From the NCBI GenBank assembly GCA_013397435.1, contig VZRG01003001.1:2836-66835 (forward strand): a stretch of DNA of 64,000 nucleotides, read 5' to 3'. Below, piece after piece: positions 44,295 through 57,279 of this stretch; the stretch's first letter is position 1, and every line of letters begins with the position of its first letter. The stretch comes from Erythrocercus mccallii (taxonomy: Eukaryota; Chordata; Aves; Passeriformes; Dicruridae). The notes beneath the pieces were generated by a model. That model made no database searches and was not told where the DNA came from. It saw only the letters and a program-made list of their open reading frames with translations. Made by a program: the position numbers and the translations under genes.

Positions 44295-46047
44295 AGCTTG
44301 TAGCTTTTTTGTACCTTACATAGATTCTAAGCTTCAACATGGAGCTTGATATAGGAAAGATGCTTATTTCAGCCATCTGCCTGATGCCATGGAAATGCCT
44401 CCTCTGCTTTAGGAGTAAAAGTGAGGAGGTAAGCTCGGGAGTTTCTGAGCCAGCATTTAGTTCCTCTCTCTATATCACTGCTTATTAAATAGGGAGGAAT
44501 ACATCCAAATTCATTTCATTTCTACGTGTTGTTTCTTTTCAGACTAGGTTCAGGAAAAGTGATCTGAATGTGTTTTGGTTAGTGTGATGCTTCACTGGCA
44601 CAGTATGCAGGCTATTGGACTGTGCCACCCTTAGCGGAGTTTGAGTAAAAGCGGAAGTTAGAAGGGATTTTGTGTGGAAGCAAAGTGGTGTGAAGGGAAA
44701 GAGGGACTATTTCAGCTGCCCAAGGCTGGAGTGCCTGGTGTTAGCCTCATAATGCCTTCAACAAACATCATTTACCAAATTCTCCTTTCAGTCCAACTTC
44801 TGCTTCAGTGTGCAGCAAAGGCAACATCTGACGTTACAACATCATTCTTTGTTATATAGATGAGTTTATTACCATCACAAACACCAGGGCTCTAATTTCA
44901 CAGAAGTGTAAAGCTGGCATCCTTCCCCCAGCCCTCTCCCCTTGAAGGACTCCCAATCTGATCGTACTTTCATTGTCCCACTGATTCTTATCTAAGTTCT
45001 TTACATCAGCCTCTCAAGGCCTCCGGCTTGTTGAAACACCTCTGCTGGGGGCATGATAGGAGCCTCTTACAAGCCAGAGTGTATGTCTTGAAGCAGTGGC
45101 TTAATCCACTTCAGTAGCTCTCCTGTGAGTTTAGAGCTGCACTCAGCAGCAATTGTTGCAGACTGGTGTATCTGCAGGGAAACTGCCCTCCTGATGTAGA
45201 GGCTACTTCACAGCTGCTCTAAGGCAGCAAGCAGGCAGCTCCTGGATGGCTGAGACAGACAAGTCCAATCCGTGGAGGCATTTAGACAATCTTCAGCTCT
45301 GCATGAACTGAAAATGAGCATTCCCTCGCAACTGGAGCAGGTGCATCAGTCAGAGAGCTAATCTCTTCTGTCTCCACATCACAGCAGAAAGGGGACAAAA
45401 GCCTTAACCTGCTACCTGTTCTCATCTTCCTTTTTATTGTGTGCTTTTGCTGAATCTTGGAGACGGGAGGAAAGGAGCTTGAACTTTTGTGCTGTCTAAG
45501 CTTCTAAAGCTGGAAAATCGGCCTGTTAACTATAAAGCCTGCAGAACAGAGTGCTCCTGCTCTGAGTGTCAGGCAGTAAGCCATTCAGGTGTCCCTGCTG
45601 GCAGACACTAGAAAATTACACCTTGGCAGGAAAGCCTGGGTTAAATCCACTCTGCAACATGTAGAAAGCCTTTGTGTGACTTCACCAAGAGACTGGTGGG
45701 AGGAAAGAACAGGCTGTGTATGAATCCTAGTAGTTCTGGCAAGTAGCTGAAGAACACTCGTGAGGAAAAATACATTAATTAGAAATAGATTTGATCGGTT
45801 TTATTCTGCATGAGATATTCCTTTATATAGAGGAGGAAGCCTTTCTTCATGAGGGTATACAAAGCCACCAAATTTTCTGGTAGTGCCTCATTGCTCTGCA
45901 GTGATGTTGCTTTTGAAAGCTTCCCCTTGGTTTTGGAAAGAGGAAGCCTGTAAAACGCTGAAATCCTTCTTTGCTCCAAGCACCACCACGGCTTGCTAGA
46001 AGTGCTGATAGACGTGGGAACCAATCAGAGGTCACAGCTGTCACCTG
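44295..46047. other. Unique non-coding DNA
   Basis: No gene or repeat is recognisable. If AMER3 starts near 44.2-44.3 kb, this is its upstream flank. Frames on either strand are short and unassigned. Confidence 0.45.
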
Positions 46048-46677
46048 TCCCCAGGTGGTCAAGAAGGCCAATGGCATGCTGGTGTTTAGCAGCAGTAGAA
46101 ACAGCAGTAGTGTGGCCAGCAGGGCCAGGGCAGTGACCACCCCCCTGTGGGTGGGCACTGGTCAGGCCACACCTCGAGTAGTGGTTTTGGGCCCCTCACT
46201 TCAAGAAAAATGGTGAGAGGCTGGAGTGTGTCCAGAGAGGGGAATGGAGCTGGGGAAGGGGCTGGAGCACAAGTCTGATGAGGAGCAGCTGAAGGAGCTG
46301 GGGGTGTTTAAGCTGGAGAAAAGGGGGCTCAGGGGGATCTTCTCACTCTCTACAACTCCCTGAGAGGATGCTGCAGGTGGGGGCTTGCTCCCAGGTAAAA
46401 AGGGATGGAACAGGACAGGACAAAATGGCCTCACATTGTGCAGGGAAAGGTTCAGATTAGATATCAGGAAAAATTTCTTCACCAGAAGGGTTGCCAATCA
46501 TTGGAGCAGGCTGCCCAGGGCAGTGGTGGAGTCCCCATCCCTGGAAGTGTTCAAAAAGCATGCAGATGTGGCAGCTGGGGATACAGTTTAGCCATGAGCA
46601 TCATGGTGGTGCTGGGTTATCGCTTGGTCTGGATGGTGTTACAGGTCTTTTCCAGCCTTAATGATTCTGTGATTCTG
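46048..46677 (+). mobile_element. CR1 LINE, 3' portion with natural 3' end
   Basis: It starts in late ORF2 (VKKANGM, then a stretch equivalent to the CR1 SVASRSREV region) and proceeds through GGAATGGAGCTGGGGAAGGG. It then gives ISGKISSPEG-like coding and the late motif VESPSLEVFK (near 46540). It ends in ATGATTCTGTGATTCTG, the characteristic CR1 octamer repeat. The element is 5'-truncated, as is usual for CR1, with frame breaks near 46090 and after 46570. This is the best preserved CR1 3' end in the window. Confidence 0.9.
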
Positions 46678-49600
46678 CTCTTGATTCCAGGTTGGTGTTG
46701 CTATTGTCTGAGCAAAACTAGGAGCTTAGATTTTTTGTTTGAAAGTTATTCATACATACAATTTCTGAGCTGAGTTTCTGAACTCTGAAGTGTAGGCATT
46801 AAAGGTAAAGGCATCAGAAAAGATACACCCAAATATGCCATATGAAGAAGAATGGAGGCAACAGAGAGCACTTAAAATTACATTTAAAGCCTACTTCATG
46901 CTCAAACTGAGCTCAGTAAAACAAAGATTTGGAGAAAATAATCTGGACAGGGAGAAGCTCCTACCTCCAACGTCATTTCAGGTAGTTTCCATACATGCAG
47001 TCTCTAGAACAGGCTGTTGCTGCTCCTCAGGAGCTGTGAAAGCTTTTGTGCAGTGTCCCCATTTCTAACAAATGGCAGCTGTTGTCCCTTTGCTGGAGAA
47101 GTTAGAGGGGATCATTATAGATCTGGATAAGATACCCAAACTCTTCTTGGAGATTCATCTTCCATGGTGAGAAAACTCCAGGTTTTAGGATGTTTACTTT
47201 GGACAGAAATTCCCAGGTTTAGAGCCTTTTATTTCCTTTCCTCATGGGAAGTACCTGAAATCCATCAGCCATCCATGCCCACAGTTGTCCATGGCCATAA
47301 GCTGCGTGGACCTAAATCACAGTGTCACTGCATGCACTGGTAAATGCACAGGATGTTAAATAGCAGCTGATCCATGGTAGCCCTTATGCATTACAGTAGA
47401 GCTTTTTTACTTCCTAAACAGTCCTCAACTTGCAGTTCCCTCAACTATCCTTTTCTGCTATCACTTCATTTCAGGCTATTTCACCACAGCTGTTGATCAG
47501 CTTGGCTCAAAATGTTGGCCATTGGAGAACATAATCATCCTCTCTGATTAATTCTGGTTAATTCAGTCTGTCCAGAATTGTTCAGGGCATCGGTGGGCAT
47601 AAAAGGAAAGGGAAATCAAAAACCTGTAAATGAGGGGCATGTGGCACAGCTTCCATCCGTTTAGCAGATGCACACAGCCCTTGGCAAGGCAAGTAGGAAG
47701 AAAGCCCTTGAGGGAAGGGGGCTAAGGAATGCACAGTCCCTGGTGAGGGAAACGTAGGGTGGCAGGGATCCTTGGGGAGAGGAGGAAAATCCTCATAAGG
47801 GGCAGTATGGAAACACAGGGAGGGAGCTTTAGATGAAGCAAGCCCAGCCTCCCAGAACATGGAAGCCTGAGTCTCCTCAGGGTGGGTAGGAATTATCCAG
47901 TGATTAAAGACAACTATTAGCATAAGCAACTCACAAACAGCAATCTGTATGATTTTTTAATTTTCTGCCATGGAAGAATGTAGCAGATTCTTTAACCCTG
48001 AAACTAAAGTGTTTGTTGAACTAACTTTGTTTCCAAGGAATTGCTTACAGAATGAATTTGATCCAGGCTATTTCCTGCCAGTGAACTAATGAAGAGTCTA
48101 GCATCCCCAATCCAATTTCTGCTAACATCAGGTTAAATTTAATTATTCATGGATTCTTATCAGTATTTCTTGGGTTTGCATGTAGAAGAGAATTGGTAAT
48201 GGGATACGGAGCTTTTTCTGTCCAGATTGCTAGCAGGAGGCTGCCCTAGGTTGAAGGGAGAAATCCTTTCTACTTATCTGTTTCCCAGGGCTTTCATTAA
48301 GTTAATTGCCACTCTCTTCTCAGTTGCTTGGTGAGCTAGTGTATGCTGCAAATTTTAGAATCATGAATTGCCGTTAATAACGTCAGTACTTAGCAAAGGA
48401 AATGAAAAGATTTTTATCCACAGATTTCTGCAAGGACACTCAGCCTCAACATCTCCTGCTTGCCTTCCCTGTGAGGCACTGACATTGCCATATTTGCAGC
48501 CAAGGGGATGATGAGGTGCAGCAGGTAGGGTCACAAGAGCAAATTGTGGAATTAAAAAGCTTGGCTGTGCTGCCTTGCAGCACCAATAGTGATGCCATCA
48601 GGGGCAGGAAGGAGTGTCCAGTGCCTCCAGAATGGGACTGATCACAGTCTCATTATTGCTGTCCTGGGGACTCTGGGTGACTGTAAACTGCTTGCTGCCC
48701 AAAGAATATAAAGGGCTTTTGAGGGAAAAAAGAAAGTATTGAAGACATCTCTCCAGCTGCTTGTGTTGGAGTCATGACTGCTCTTAAACTTTCTGCTTTA
48801 AATGAAAAGCTCTTGAGTAATACATATTTGTCTATGAAATCAATGTGGAAAAAATATCTGCATTATATGCTGAAGAACTACGCCAAAAGAACTGTTTCAC
48901 CAAATCATGAAAAACTCCAAAGCTCTAGAGACTAGAGACAACACCTGGGAGAGACAAGAAACCTCAGGGACCTGACTACAGAAATGTTAAAATGTAATGC
49001 AAGTTTTCAGAAGCTTTTTCCTTCCAGATATACCAGATATGTGTGTCATGGACATCTGTCCAGATGAGGCACGAATACCTCCAGTATATTGAACTGCATT
49101 AACAGGCACTGCTGTCTGAAAGGCAAAATAAATACTCAGCTTAAAGCATGAGGATGGCAAAATGTACTGTTCCACAACCATCCCAGTGCAACCTATAAGC
49201 AAAATTTTGCCAGCTCTGCTGAGGAAGATGCTGATGTCTTGATGTCTTGAGGGAAGGTTGTAGCAAATATTTTATTACTGTTTTGTGTGACTTGGTTTCC
49301 CTACTTAATTTTATATTGCTCTCTGCCTGAATACATCAAATACTCTGAAGATTTTGTTAAGGACTCAGTCAGGAAGCTGAAAAAAGAGATATAGGTGTAA
49401 GTAGCCATAGATACACAGCTTCAAATAATAGATACAGTCCATCAGTGAGGCAGCAAATCTTCCAGTGGCTCTCATGGGACAGCTTTTCAAATAATAAAGT
49501 TGGGATCAAAGGAGGCCTAAAAGCAAAACGGCTTAAATAAGAGAAGTGAGTAGTCAGATAAAGTTAATGAGGGTGAATGCAATAACACAGCAGGCTCAGG

Positions 49601-51065
49601 TCTAACTGCAGGAACAGCAGCACACTGAGCTGTGAGCAGGACAGGCTGCTGCTCCCTTTCACTGCTCCCTTTCACTGTTTGTATGCTTTTATTTCACATC
49701 CCAGTGAAATAAGTAATCATGTGTTGCATAGCAGCTGGCTTGCTCACACTGCAGAAGATGTACCTGTCACAGGGTCTTGTAAAGGAGTCCTCATGCCTGG
49801 TATGGAGGCCAGGAACCAAATCACAAATCCTGTTCTGAGGGAAGGAACCTCTTGGCTGAGAGCAGTTGGTTGATCCTCGAGGAAAAGGAGCACTACAGCC
49901 AGTTTGTGAACTGTGAGGAGCAGCCCTATGCTATGTGTAAAATCCCACTGGCCGGCCAGGCAGTATTTCAATGCAGGCAAACAAAAGAACATTTGGAAGA
50001 TGGATGAGAGATGAAGCCTTTGAAGCTGCCAGCAGTGCAGTTGGTGACAATGTGGTTAGCAATGCTTCTGCTTGATTTACTCAGTGGAACATACATTTTG
50101 AAATAAATCTGTGTGTTTAATTTATGTTGTTAGTAGCAATGTCATAGCCAGATTTCATTTTGAAGTGGCAAGTTGTAAATCTTAGAAGAGAATAAAACAC
50201 ACAGCTTTAAATGTAGTTTGCTAGATAGATAATTTTGGCAGTCTTGGTTGCCCTTATTCTCCTGTCTTCCACATCTTGGGTGGTAGTGGCCAACTCCAGA
50301 AGCTTCCTGCCTGCTGCTGCCTTAGCTGCCATCACAGCTGGAAGGTGAAACCCTGGACTGTGTTCCTCAAAATCATCAAATGTTGTTTGTGGTAGAGTAT
50401 GGCAATACAAGCAAGGCTCTTATGCCAGTGAAATATGACCATTAATATATTTTTGCAGTAACAGTAAATAAAGCAGTAAAACTGAAAGGACTCAGCATCT
50501 GATGAAATGCTCCATTAATGGATCATGAGTATTGACAATGCCAAGGTCATCATTTGGTTTGCAGTTACACTAATTACCAACAGGTTTTAAAGTGTGATAT
50601 TTTATGTGTCTTGTAGCTGGCAGGCTATTTAGAGAGGGATGATTTGCTGAGTACTACTCTTTGGGTTTATCCCTTCACAGTTTTGGTTGCTGCCATCACT
50701 CTGCAACAAAACAACCTCTGGCAACGGTTTGATTTTTCACAGAGGGGTTATTGATGTTTCTGAGCCAGCTGATAGGCCTAGGCAGGACTCAAGCATATCA
50801 GTCTGTTGGATGTTTCTCTAACAAATGTGCAGAAGGCATTTTTGAGGCAGTAGCCAAGTGCCAGTGCAGGGCTGGGAGGTGGGAGCAGTTGTTGGGAGGA
50901 CAGACAGCCAGGAGCTGAGCCCGGTGAGGCCATGCAAGTGGGGCTGTGTTAGTGTGGGGTGGATGCTCTGTTCTTTGTTGCTGTGTGGGGAGGAGGGTGA
51001 AACAGGACACTTTGATTTGGGGAAAGGGATCCAGAAATTTTTCTTGAGCTTTATTACAGAGGTTA
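46678..51065. other. Unique non-coding DNA
   Basis: No gene or interspersed repeat is recognisable. Minor features are a two-copy 13-bp duplication (CTGCTCCCTTTCA) near 49650 and a 12-bp palindrome CTGGCCGGCCAG at 49948-49959. Confidence 0.5.
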
Positions 51066-51190
51066 GAGAATCATAGAATGGTTTGAGTTGGAAAGTACCT
51101 TAAAGATCACCTCATTCCAACCTCCCTGCCATGGTCAGGACATCTTTCACTAGATCAGATTGCTCAAAGCCCCATCCAGCCTGGTCTCGG
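51066..51190 (-). mobile_element. CR1 LINE 3' end fragment
   Basis: The plus strand reads GAATCATAGAATGGTTTGAG, then CATTCCAACCTCCCTGCCAT, then CCCCATCCAGCCTGGTCTC, the reverse complement of the CR1 3' end. The insertion is therefore on the minus strand. Similarity fades after about 51190. Confidence 0.9.
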
Positions 51191-52836
51191 AGAAGGCAAT
51201 TTCTTGCCCTAAAATGGAATTCCAGAACCTGCACCTTTGAAAAAGAGTAGTTAATAACTCTTAATACCTCTGTTTCTATGTACCTGGTTTGAAACATCTT
51301 ACAGAGAATCTAACTTTTCTTGAAAATCAGACACTTTAAGGTGCTTCAAATTCCTTGGTAAACTGGGATTTTGCTGGGGGGGAAAAAATGGCAGCAGGTG
51401 ACTGATGAGTTTGCAGAGTTTGAGTGGGAGGTGTAAGAGAGTGAAGTGGGGAATGCTGCTGGCTGCACAGTTATAGCTGTGAAGTCATTTGGAGCTTGGC
51501 AGTGTCTCAAAGAGCCTGGTGCTTTCAGAGCTGACAGAGTGGTATCCCAAAGTGGACAGAAGCCAGACACAAAATGAGTTAACTTCTTCCTCAGCTCATT
51601 AAATGAGTTGCCCAGTCAAGAATGAAGTCTGGGTTCACACATAGGTACGTGTGTTGTCACAGAAGTGGTATGAGGATGACAGACCTTGATTTCCTCATTT
51701 GTTGCTTTGGTATGAAGTTCTGTACAAGAAATGTTGCTGCATCCCTCACTCGATGGGAAGGGGTCTTTGGTGGACGCCCCACAGATCAGTCAGAGGAGTT
51801 CCAGATGGGGCTGGAGGAGGCAGCTTTCCCTGCCTTTGGCGCTTTTACAGATGTTTTCCCTACTGCTAGCATGGATCAAACCCAGCTTACTCTGCTCCAG
51901 ACTGGGAAGCATTGCCCCAGTGATTAGAGATTACTGAAAATAACAAGGTGCTGCAATACCTGAGTAGTGGAAGAACCCAGGTAATATGCAGAGAAACATG
52001 AGTCAGGGAGGAGGCCAGCTCTGAACTGCTGGGATCTTCCCACAAGTGCTGCAGCCTGTGGCAGTGAGGGGAGGAGTGGGCAGCCAGGAGGAGCAGGAAT
52101 CACCTGCTTTCCCATCAGGTGAGTCTGTGTGCCTGGCACTGTGCTCCCAAGGCACTCTGATCACAGCTTCTAGATTCTCTGACAATAATATTGTTTTCCC
52201 CATCCCGTAAAGGTCTTTTTTCAACAACAGGTATTTGAAGTTGTGAATCTTTTGCCTGATGTGTGCTGCTGTTTCCAGGCTAAATGTCTGGTGTAGTTCT
52301 GATTACTGAGGTGCTGGCCTGTCACATCCCTTAAGTGTCCAAGCTTAAGTAAAGAAGAAGTAAATAGTCAATGTCAGCTTTCGTGGAATGAAATAATTGA
52401 TTGCACAGCATGAAAGTATTTTTAACAGGAACATTTATCTTAATATTGTAGCTTCTCTTTAGCTTAATTTCTAGATCAGAAAGATTTATGAAATCTTGTC
52501 CTTTGTACCTGCCTCCTTGCCCCTCCCTTTGAATAACTTCTCTGCCTATTATCCAGGTTTAGCCTAACTTGACATGGTGAGAGAGGCCTCAGAAAATACT
52601 GCCTTTATTTAAAGGTTTCATGAAACTAGGTAGAGACAGGCTGTGTAATGGGCTTCATGGTGGGAAAAAGGCTGGAAAAGAAACTCCAGTTTAATTGGAA
52701 ATCAGAAAAGCTGCATTGCTGACAGGTAAATATCTTAGCAAAAGCAGTTGATTAACAAGGTCCCAGAAAAGAAGGCTTTGTTTCAGTGCTTGAACTATTA
52801 CTTCATATGTAAATCAGAGGGGGGAAAACCTGTTTG

Positions 52837-52857
52837 TTAAGCAGCAATGCTGCTTAA
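52837..52857. repeat. Inverted repeat, 10-bp arms, 1-base centre
   Basis: TTAAGCAGCA (52837-52846) and TGCTGCTTAA (52848-52857) are exact reverse complements around a single A. It lies in unique DNA and no function is assigned. Confidence 0.75.
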
Positions 52858-53594
52858 TGAGCTTTAATGTAGTAGTAAATAAAACATGAGAAATGGTAAA
52901 AACTTAAATATGAGCAATTGTCCCATGCTTTTGGAAAACCTAGTTGTTCTCCAGATTCGCAATGGGATTTTTAGGTAACCTTGCAAGTGCTGTAGACCCA
53001 CTTCTCATGCTGCTCACTGCACAGATGGGGGAATTAATCTCAAGGGATACAGTATTCCCTGGTTTATCACAGTCATTTGACCAGAGAATCTGACTCAGAA
53101 CATTTGATATTTCTGAAAAATTACTGAGTCCCAGCCAGCATCTCTATCTGATTAATTCAATCCAACATCAGAGATGGAGTGTTACACATAAACTAGTATT
53201 TTCTGCTCCATCACACTGTGCTCCCTGATAGTGTCTGTGAGCCTTTTTTGCACTTGTATTAATGAGAACAAAAACTGAAACTGAGGGCTTCAGTTGTTCA
53301 GGGGAGATCTTCTTGTTGTTGTTTCCCTTTTTTGAGCAAACCTTCCCAAAGTCATTAGTCAAAATAATTTTAGGAAATGCACAGTTTTGTAGCAGAGCAT
53401 CCTGCAGCGAGACAGGCTCGATTCCCTGTTCCACAGCTCTCCTGGGGATGCTGTACTGTCTCAGCAGGGAAGCATTCCATCCAGAGAGAAACACTCGTAA
53501 AATGCATTTCTGAGTTGTAACAGCCAAAGATGTCTTTGTTCAGCTGTTGTGAAACGCTGCCTGTGTTTGGGCTGCTGTTGCACACAGAGATTTC

Positions 53595-53610
53595 CCACTA
53601 GATGGCCCTG
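53595..53610 (+). promoter_or_regulatory. CTCF-like motif
   Basis: CCACTAGATGGCCCTG matches the CTCF core (CCASYAGRKGGCR) at all but the final position. Single motif matches of this quality are fairly common, so occupancy is uncertain. Confidence 0.3.
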
Positions 53611-56078
53611 CACATCCAACATTGGAAGTGCGTCCATGAGCACACGGAAATAATTGCTTGGCTCTATATTTCACTGAGTGTTGTCAACAAACCCTCTTTT
53701 TTCACAATTTGTGTAGGGCAAGCTCAAGTCATCTAAAGTCCTGAAACTGGGCAGCCTTCCTACATTAAAATACCTTGACTCTTTTTACTGTCAACCTGTA
53801 CCCTGAATATATATGCTTAAAATCTGCCTTCTCCTATGTGGGAGCTATAAAAGTGACTGTTAAATGTGCTTTTCATCCACCTATAACAAATTGAGACCTG
53901 AGACTTTAGGCTGTGAGACTCTCATGCATGTCCATGAACAAAAGAGAGAGCAGTGATAGTACATCCTGCTCAGTTGGCTTCTTGCACCTGATCTGCTTAA
54001 AATATTTACATCTGGCAGGGTTTCCTAAGGGTGGAAAAACACAGAACCACACTTTCAGAGGATGTAAACTAGCATTTATTAATATTTAAAGAACTGCAAT
54101 TAACAACCTCACTGTTGATTTTGGTCAAGGAATTTTGCGAGACATCCCTTCTGATTATTCAGCCTGTGACAGGCCCACAGGAGGCTGTTTTTGGAGGCTT
54201 CTTCCTTGGAGTGTGCCAGAGAACACTTCCTTGTGTTTGTTCCTCCAAGTCCCTGCTGTTTGTCCAGATTACGCCTTCCTTGCATTTTGCTGATGCTGCC
54301 TAGCGTTAAATTGCAGGATGCTTGACACAAGTCTCATCTTCCTGCCATGAGCTCTGAGCAGCCTTTTCAGCACTCCTTATTCTCAGAGGACAACTCACAG
54401 CCCTTTAGGGGCACACAACCCCTACAAAGCTGGGTACCTGAGCCTGAGGGGAGATGTGTAGCACAGAATGTCTAATTCTGCTGCTGTGCAGGTGCTTACA
54501 AAGGGAGTTTCACTAAGGAGCTGACCAGGAGTTCATGGGAAACAGGTCCCTGGTGCTGACTCAGTGCTTTGCGTGCAAATGGCAACTCACAGCACCTGCA
54601 GCAATCACACAGCAATTTAAGAGACAAAAATAGGCCTGAAGAAGAGACAGAGGCTGAGGTGTTGCAGGTTTGGAAGGACATGAAAGCAAAAGCCTTCCTT
54701 CTCATTTGTGAGGTGACCCATGGACTTCAGGTCTTAAATGGCTGCAAAATATGAAATAGGTTCAGGACAATTTGAAATAATGAGTTGCTTGGCAGGAAAG
54801 GGGCAAACAGTGGTGTGGGGTACCACCAACTGCAGCTGGCAATGAGTAAATTAAAACTGCTTTTAATAAGGTACTTATTGTTGGCATTCAAGCAGTGCTC
54901 AGAGGAGTTAAATGTTGAAATTAAGGGATCATGACTGTCAAAAACAAAAGAAGAAAACATACCCTATAGTGAGCTTTTTTGAGCAGGCAGAACAGGTGCA
55001 TTCACAGGGAAGGAACTGCAGCAGGTTAACAAGAATGAGACCAAATATTGCTGTGGGCCCTGGTGAGTGCTCTGTGTTTTGCTATGTTGCCTTCAAGGGG
55101 CTGGAATCAGTTTTCCTTGCTGAGAAGGGTGGTGTTGCTAAATGGTATTATGATAACATAATGAGAAATCAGAGCAGCTAAGTCTTGACAAGGCATCCAT
55201 CTCGAGTTAATTAAAATAGAGAAGTCATAGCATGGTGCCAAGGGAAATAGTAAGAGCACAGATGGGGAGATTTGATTGCTTACTGAGGATTAGTGTAGTT
55301 TGTGCAGAGGTCTTGAAAGGACAAAGGGACAATCTGGACAACCTCAAGGCTGGAAACAGAAGCTGAGAATAGACATGGGCATGTGAATTGCAGATAGAAT
55401 CATTTTAAGCACCACTACTGGTGTGAATTTGTGAAGGGAAAGGCAAGCTTTAGAGTTAACCCAACATCTGTAATTATAGGAATTGGATCTGTGAAGAAGG
55501 GTACTTGTACACAGTCTTGGCTTGTCATAATAAACGTCATCAGGCTCATACTGTAGCAGTGCCAAATTCAGGCCAGGTCTGTTAAACACAAGACAAATTG
55601 TGCCCAGTCCAAGCCAGGCTGGCCCATCCTTTTCAGTGCTTCAAGGCAGATGTGGTTCCAAGAGCTCCTCAGTGAGCCTTGGAGGTGCCAGTCACAGCTC
55701 TGCTGGGGGGTCCAGTATCAAGAGGCTTTGTGCTCTGGCCTGAAGGGGGAATGCAGGGGACAGGTGAAAATGGCTTTTCTGTGCCACTCCCAGCAGCCAT
55801 GATCCACGAGGGATCAGAGTGCAGAAATGTAACTGGATCAGCTGGAGGAGCCTTCCACGCTCTGCCTGCTCAGAGCACACTGAACTAGACAGCCATAATT
55901 TCTCTCTCCCCTCTGTGCATCCTCTCATGGTTGGCCTGATTCCTGCACAGATTCCAAGGCACAGTACATTGGGGTATTGCATGTGTTGCTGTTTTTATTG
56001 GACTGCATAGAGACACAGGAGGCCTGGGCTCATCAGCTCCTAGGACAGGTTTGCACAGGAAAGCCCTTCCCTCCACCA

Positions 56079-56109
56079 CCCCCTCCACCCCAAAAAATCC
56101 CCAACACCC
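56079..56109 (-). other. Canonical G-quadruplex motif
   Basis: C-runs on the plus strand at 56079-56083, 56088-56091, 56099-56102 and 56107-56109 give four minus-strand G-runs with loops of 4, 7 and 4 bases, which satisfies the G3+N1-7 rule. No gene is recognised next to it. Confidence 0.6.
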
Positions 56110-57061
56110 AACCAAGGAAAAGATGAGAGCAGGAATGATATTTCCATGAGAAGAAGAAAGGGATAGTCTGGAGGAAGAAAAAGGAAATTCCAGAGCAGAT
56201 GAAAATGGATAAAAATTTCCAGATTAGGAGGGGTCTTCTGAAAAATAAACAAGGTACATGAGTGTAGGAACATGTTTCTTCCCAGTGTTCAGCTGATTAA
56301 ATGCTGCTTAAGCTCTGGATATCTCTCCATCAGGCTAGAGATCTTCTTGTGCCTAAAAAAGGAACACAGGCTGCTTGTTCCTAAGGCTACTATAATATTT
56401 GGAAACAAAATCAGTAAATTACTTAGTAGTTCAGAGCAGCTTTTGTTGGGCCACTTGCTGAAATCAGTCCCAATTATGCATAAATTATCAGAGAATCTGG
56501 TCATTTACAGCATGCTAAAACCAGAAAGGACAGCATGAAGGGTGGGTAGGAGGAGCTGACTCTCTTCCACTTCATTTACAAAAACAAATCCCTTTTTATA
56601 ATTCTGTATCCCTGCAGACACCCTGTGAGGCTCCAAGGACCCCATCATGAGTCTGACAAAGAAGGAGTTAAGCCACTGCAAGCTGCTCCCCAGCAGGCTG
56701 AAAGGCTTTGCCTGGTGCGGGGGGGAAGTCCCCAAGATGGTGTTTATTTATGGTTAATAATGGGACAGACTTCTCTTTATTTTGGGAACAGAAAGAGTGG
56801 GCCTGGAATCTTGCCAGTAAACAGCTTGGGGTGTAGCCTCAAGGGTCCCTGCCTTCCTCTGGTCTGTCCTTATGCCTTTCCCTCCCTTCAGGGCTGAGGT
56901 CACTGCTCCTGTGCTGCTTTTAGCAGGGTCCAGGTGAGACACTGGCTGTGAAACCCAGTGTAGAGCACGTGGCAGGCAGCTCCTGTGTCAGCCCAAGCAC
57001 ACAGCAGGAGTTCAAGAGCTCCTGACTTGTGTGAAAAGCCTGTGCTCCCCTCTGATGGAGA

Positions 57062-57279
57062 CAAGCTGAAAGAATTGGAGTTGTTCAGCCTGGAGAAGAC
57101 TCTGGGAAGACCCTATAAAACCTTCCAGCATCCAAGGAGCTCAAGGAGGGATTTTGGACAATGATGTGCAGGACAGGGCCCTGAGCAACCTGGTCTAGTG
57201 GAAAGTGTCCCTGCTCATAGCAGGGGGATTAGATGGTCTTTAAGGTTCCTTCCAACCCAAACATTCTTTGATTCTGTGA
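57062..57279 (+). mobile_element. CR1 LINE 3' fragment
   Basis: The fragment opens with GCTGAAAGAATTGGAGTTGT then TCAGCCTGGAGAAGA. It ends with GATGGTCTTTAAGGTTCCTT then CCAACCCAAACATTCTTTGA and ATTCTGTG. This is late ORF2 joined to the CR1 3' UTR, with an internal deletion between the two blocks near 57135. Confidence 0.9.

Larger units (their letters stand above)
51191..57061. other. Unique non-coding DNA
   Basis: No gene is recognisable. Contents entered separately are a 21-bp palindrome (52837-52857), a CTCF-like site (53595-53610) and a quadruplex motif (56079-56109). Short frames throughout are unassigned. Confidence 0.5.

Noticed and set aside
46201..46773. Open frames on both strands over 46.2-46.8 kb
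   Set aside because: They are CR1 ORF2 remnants or their antisense, not host genes.
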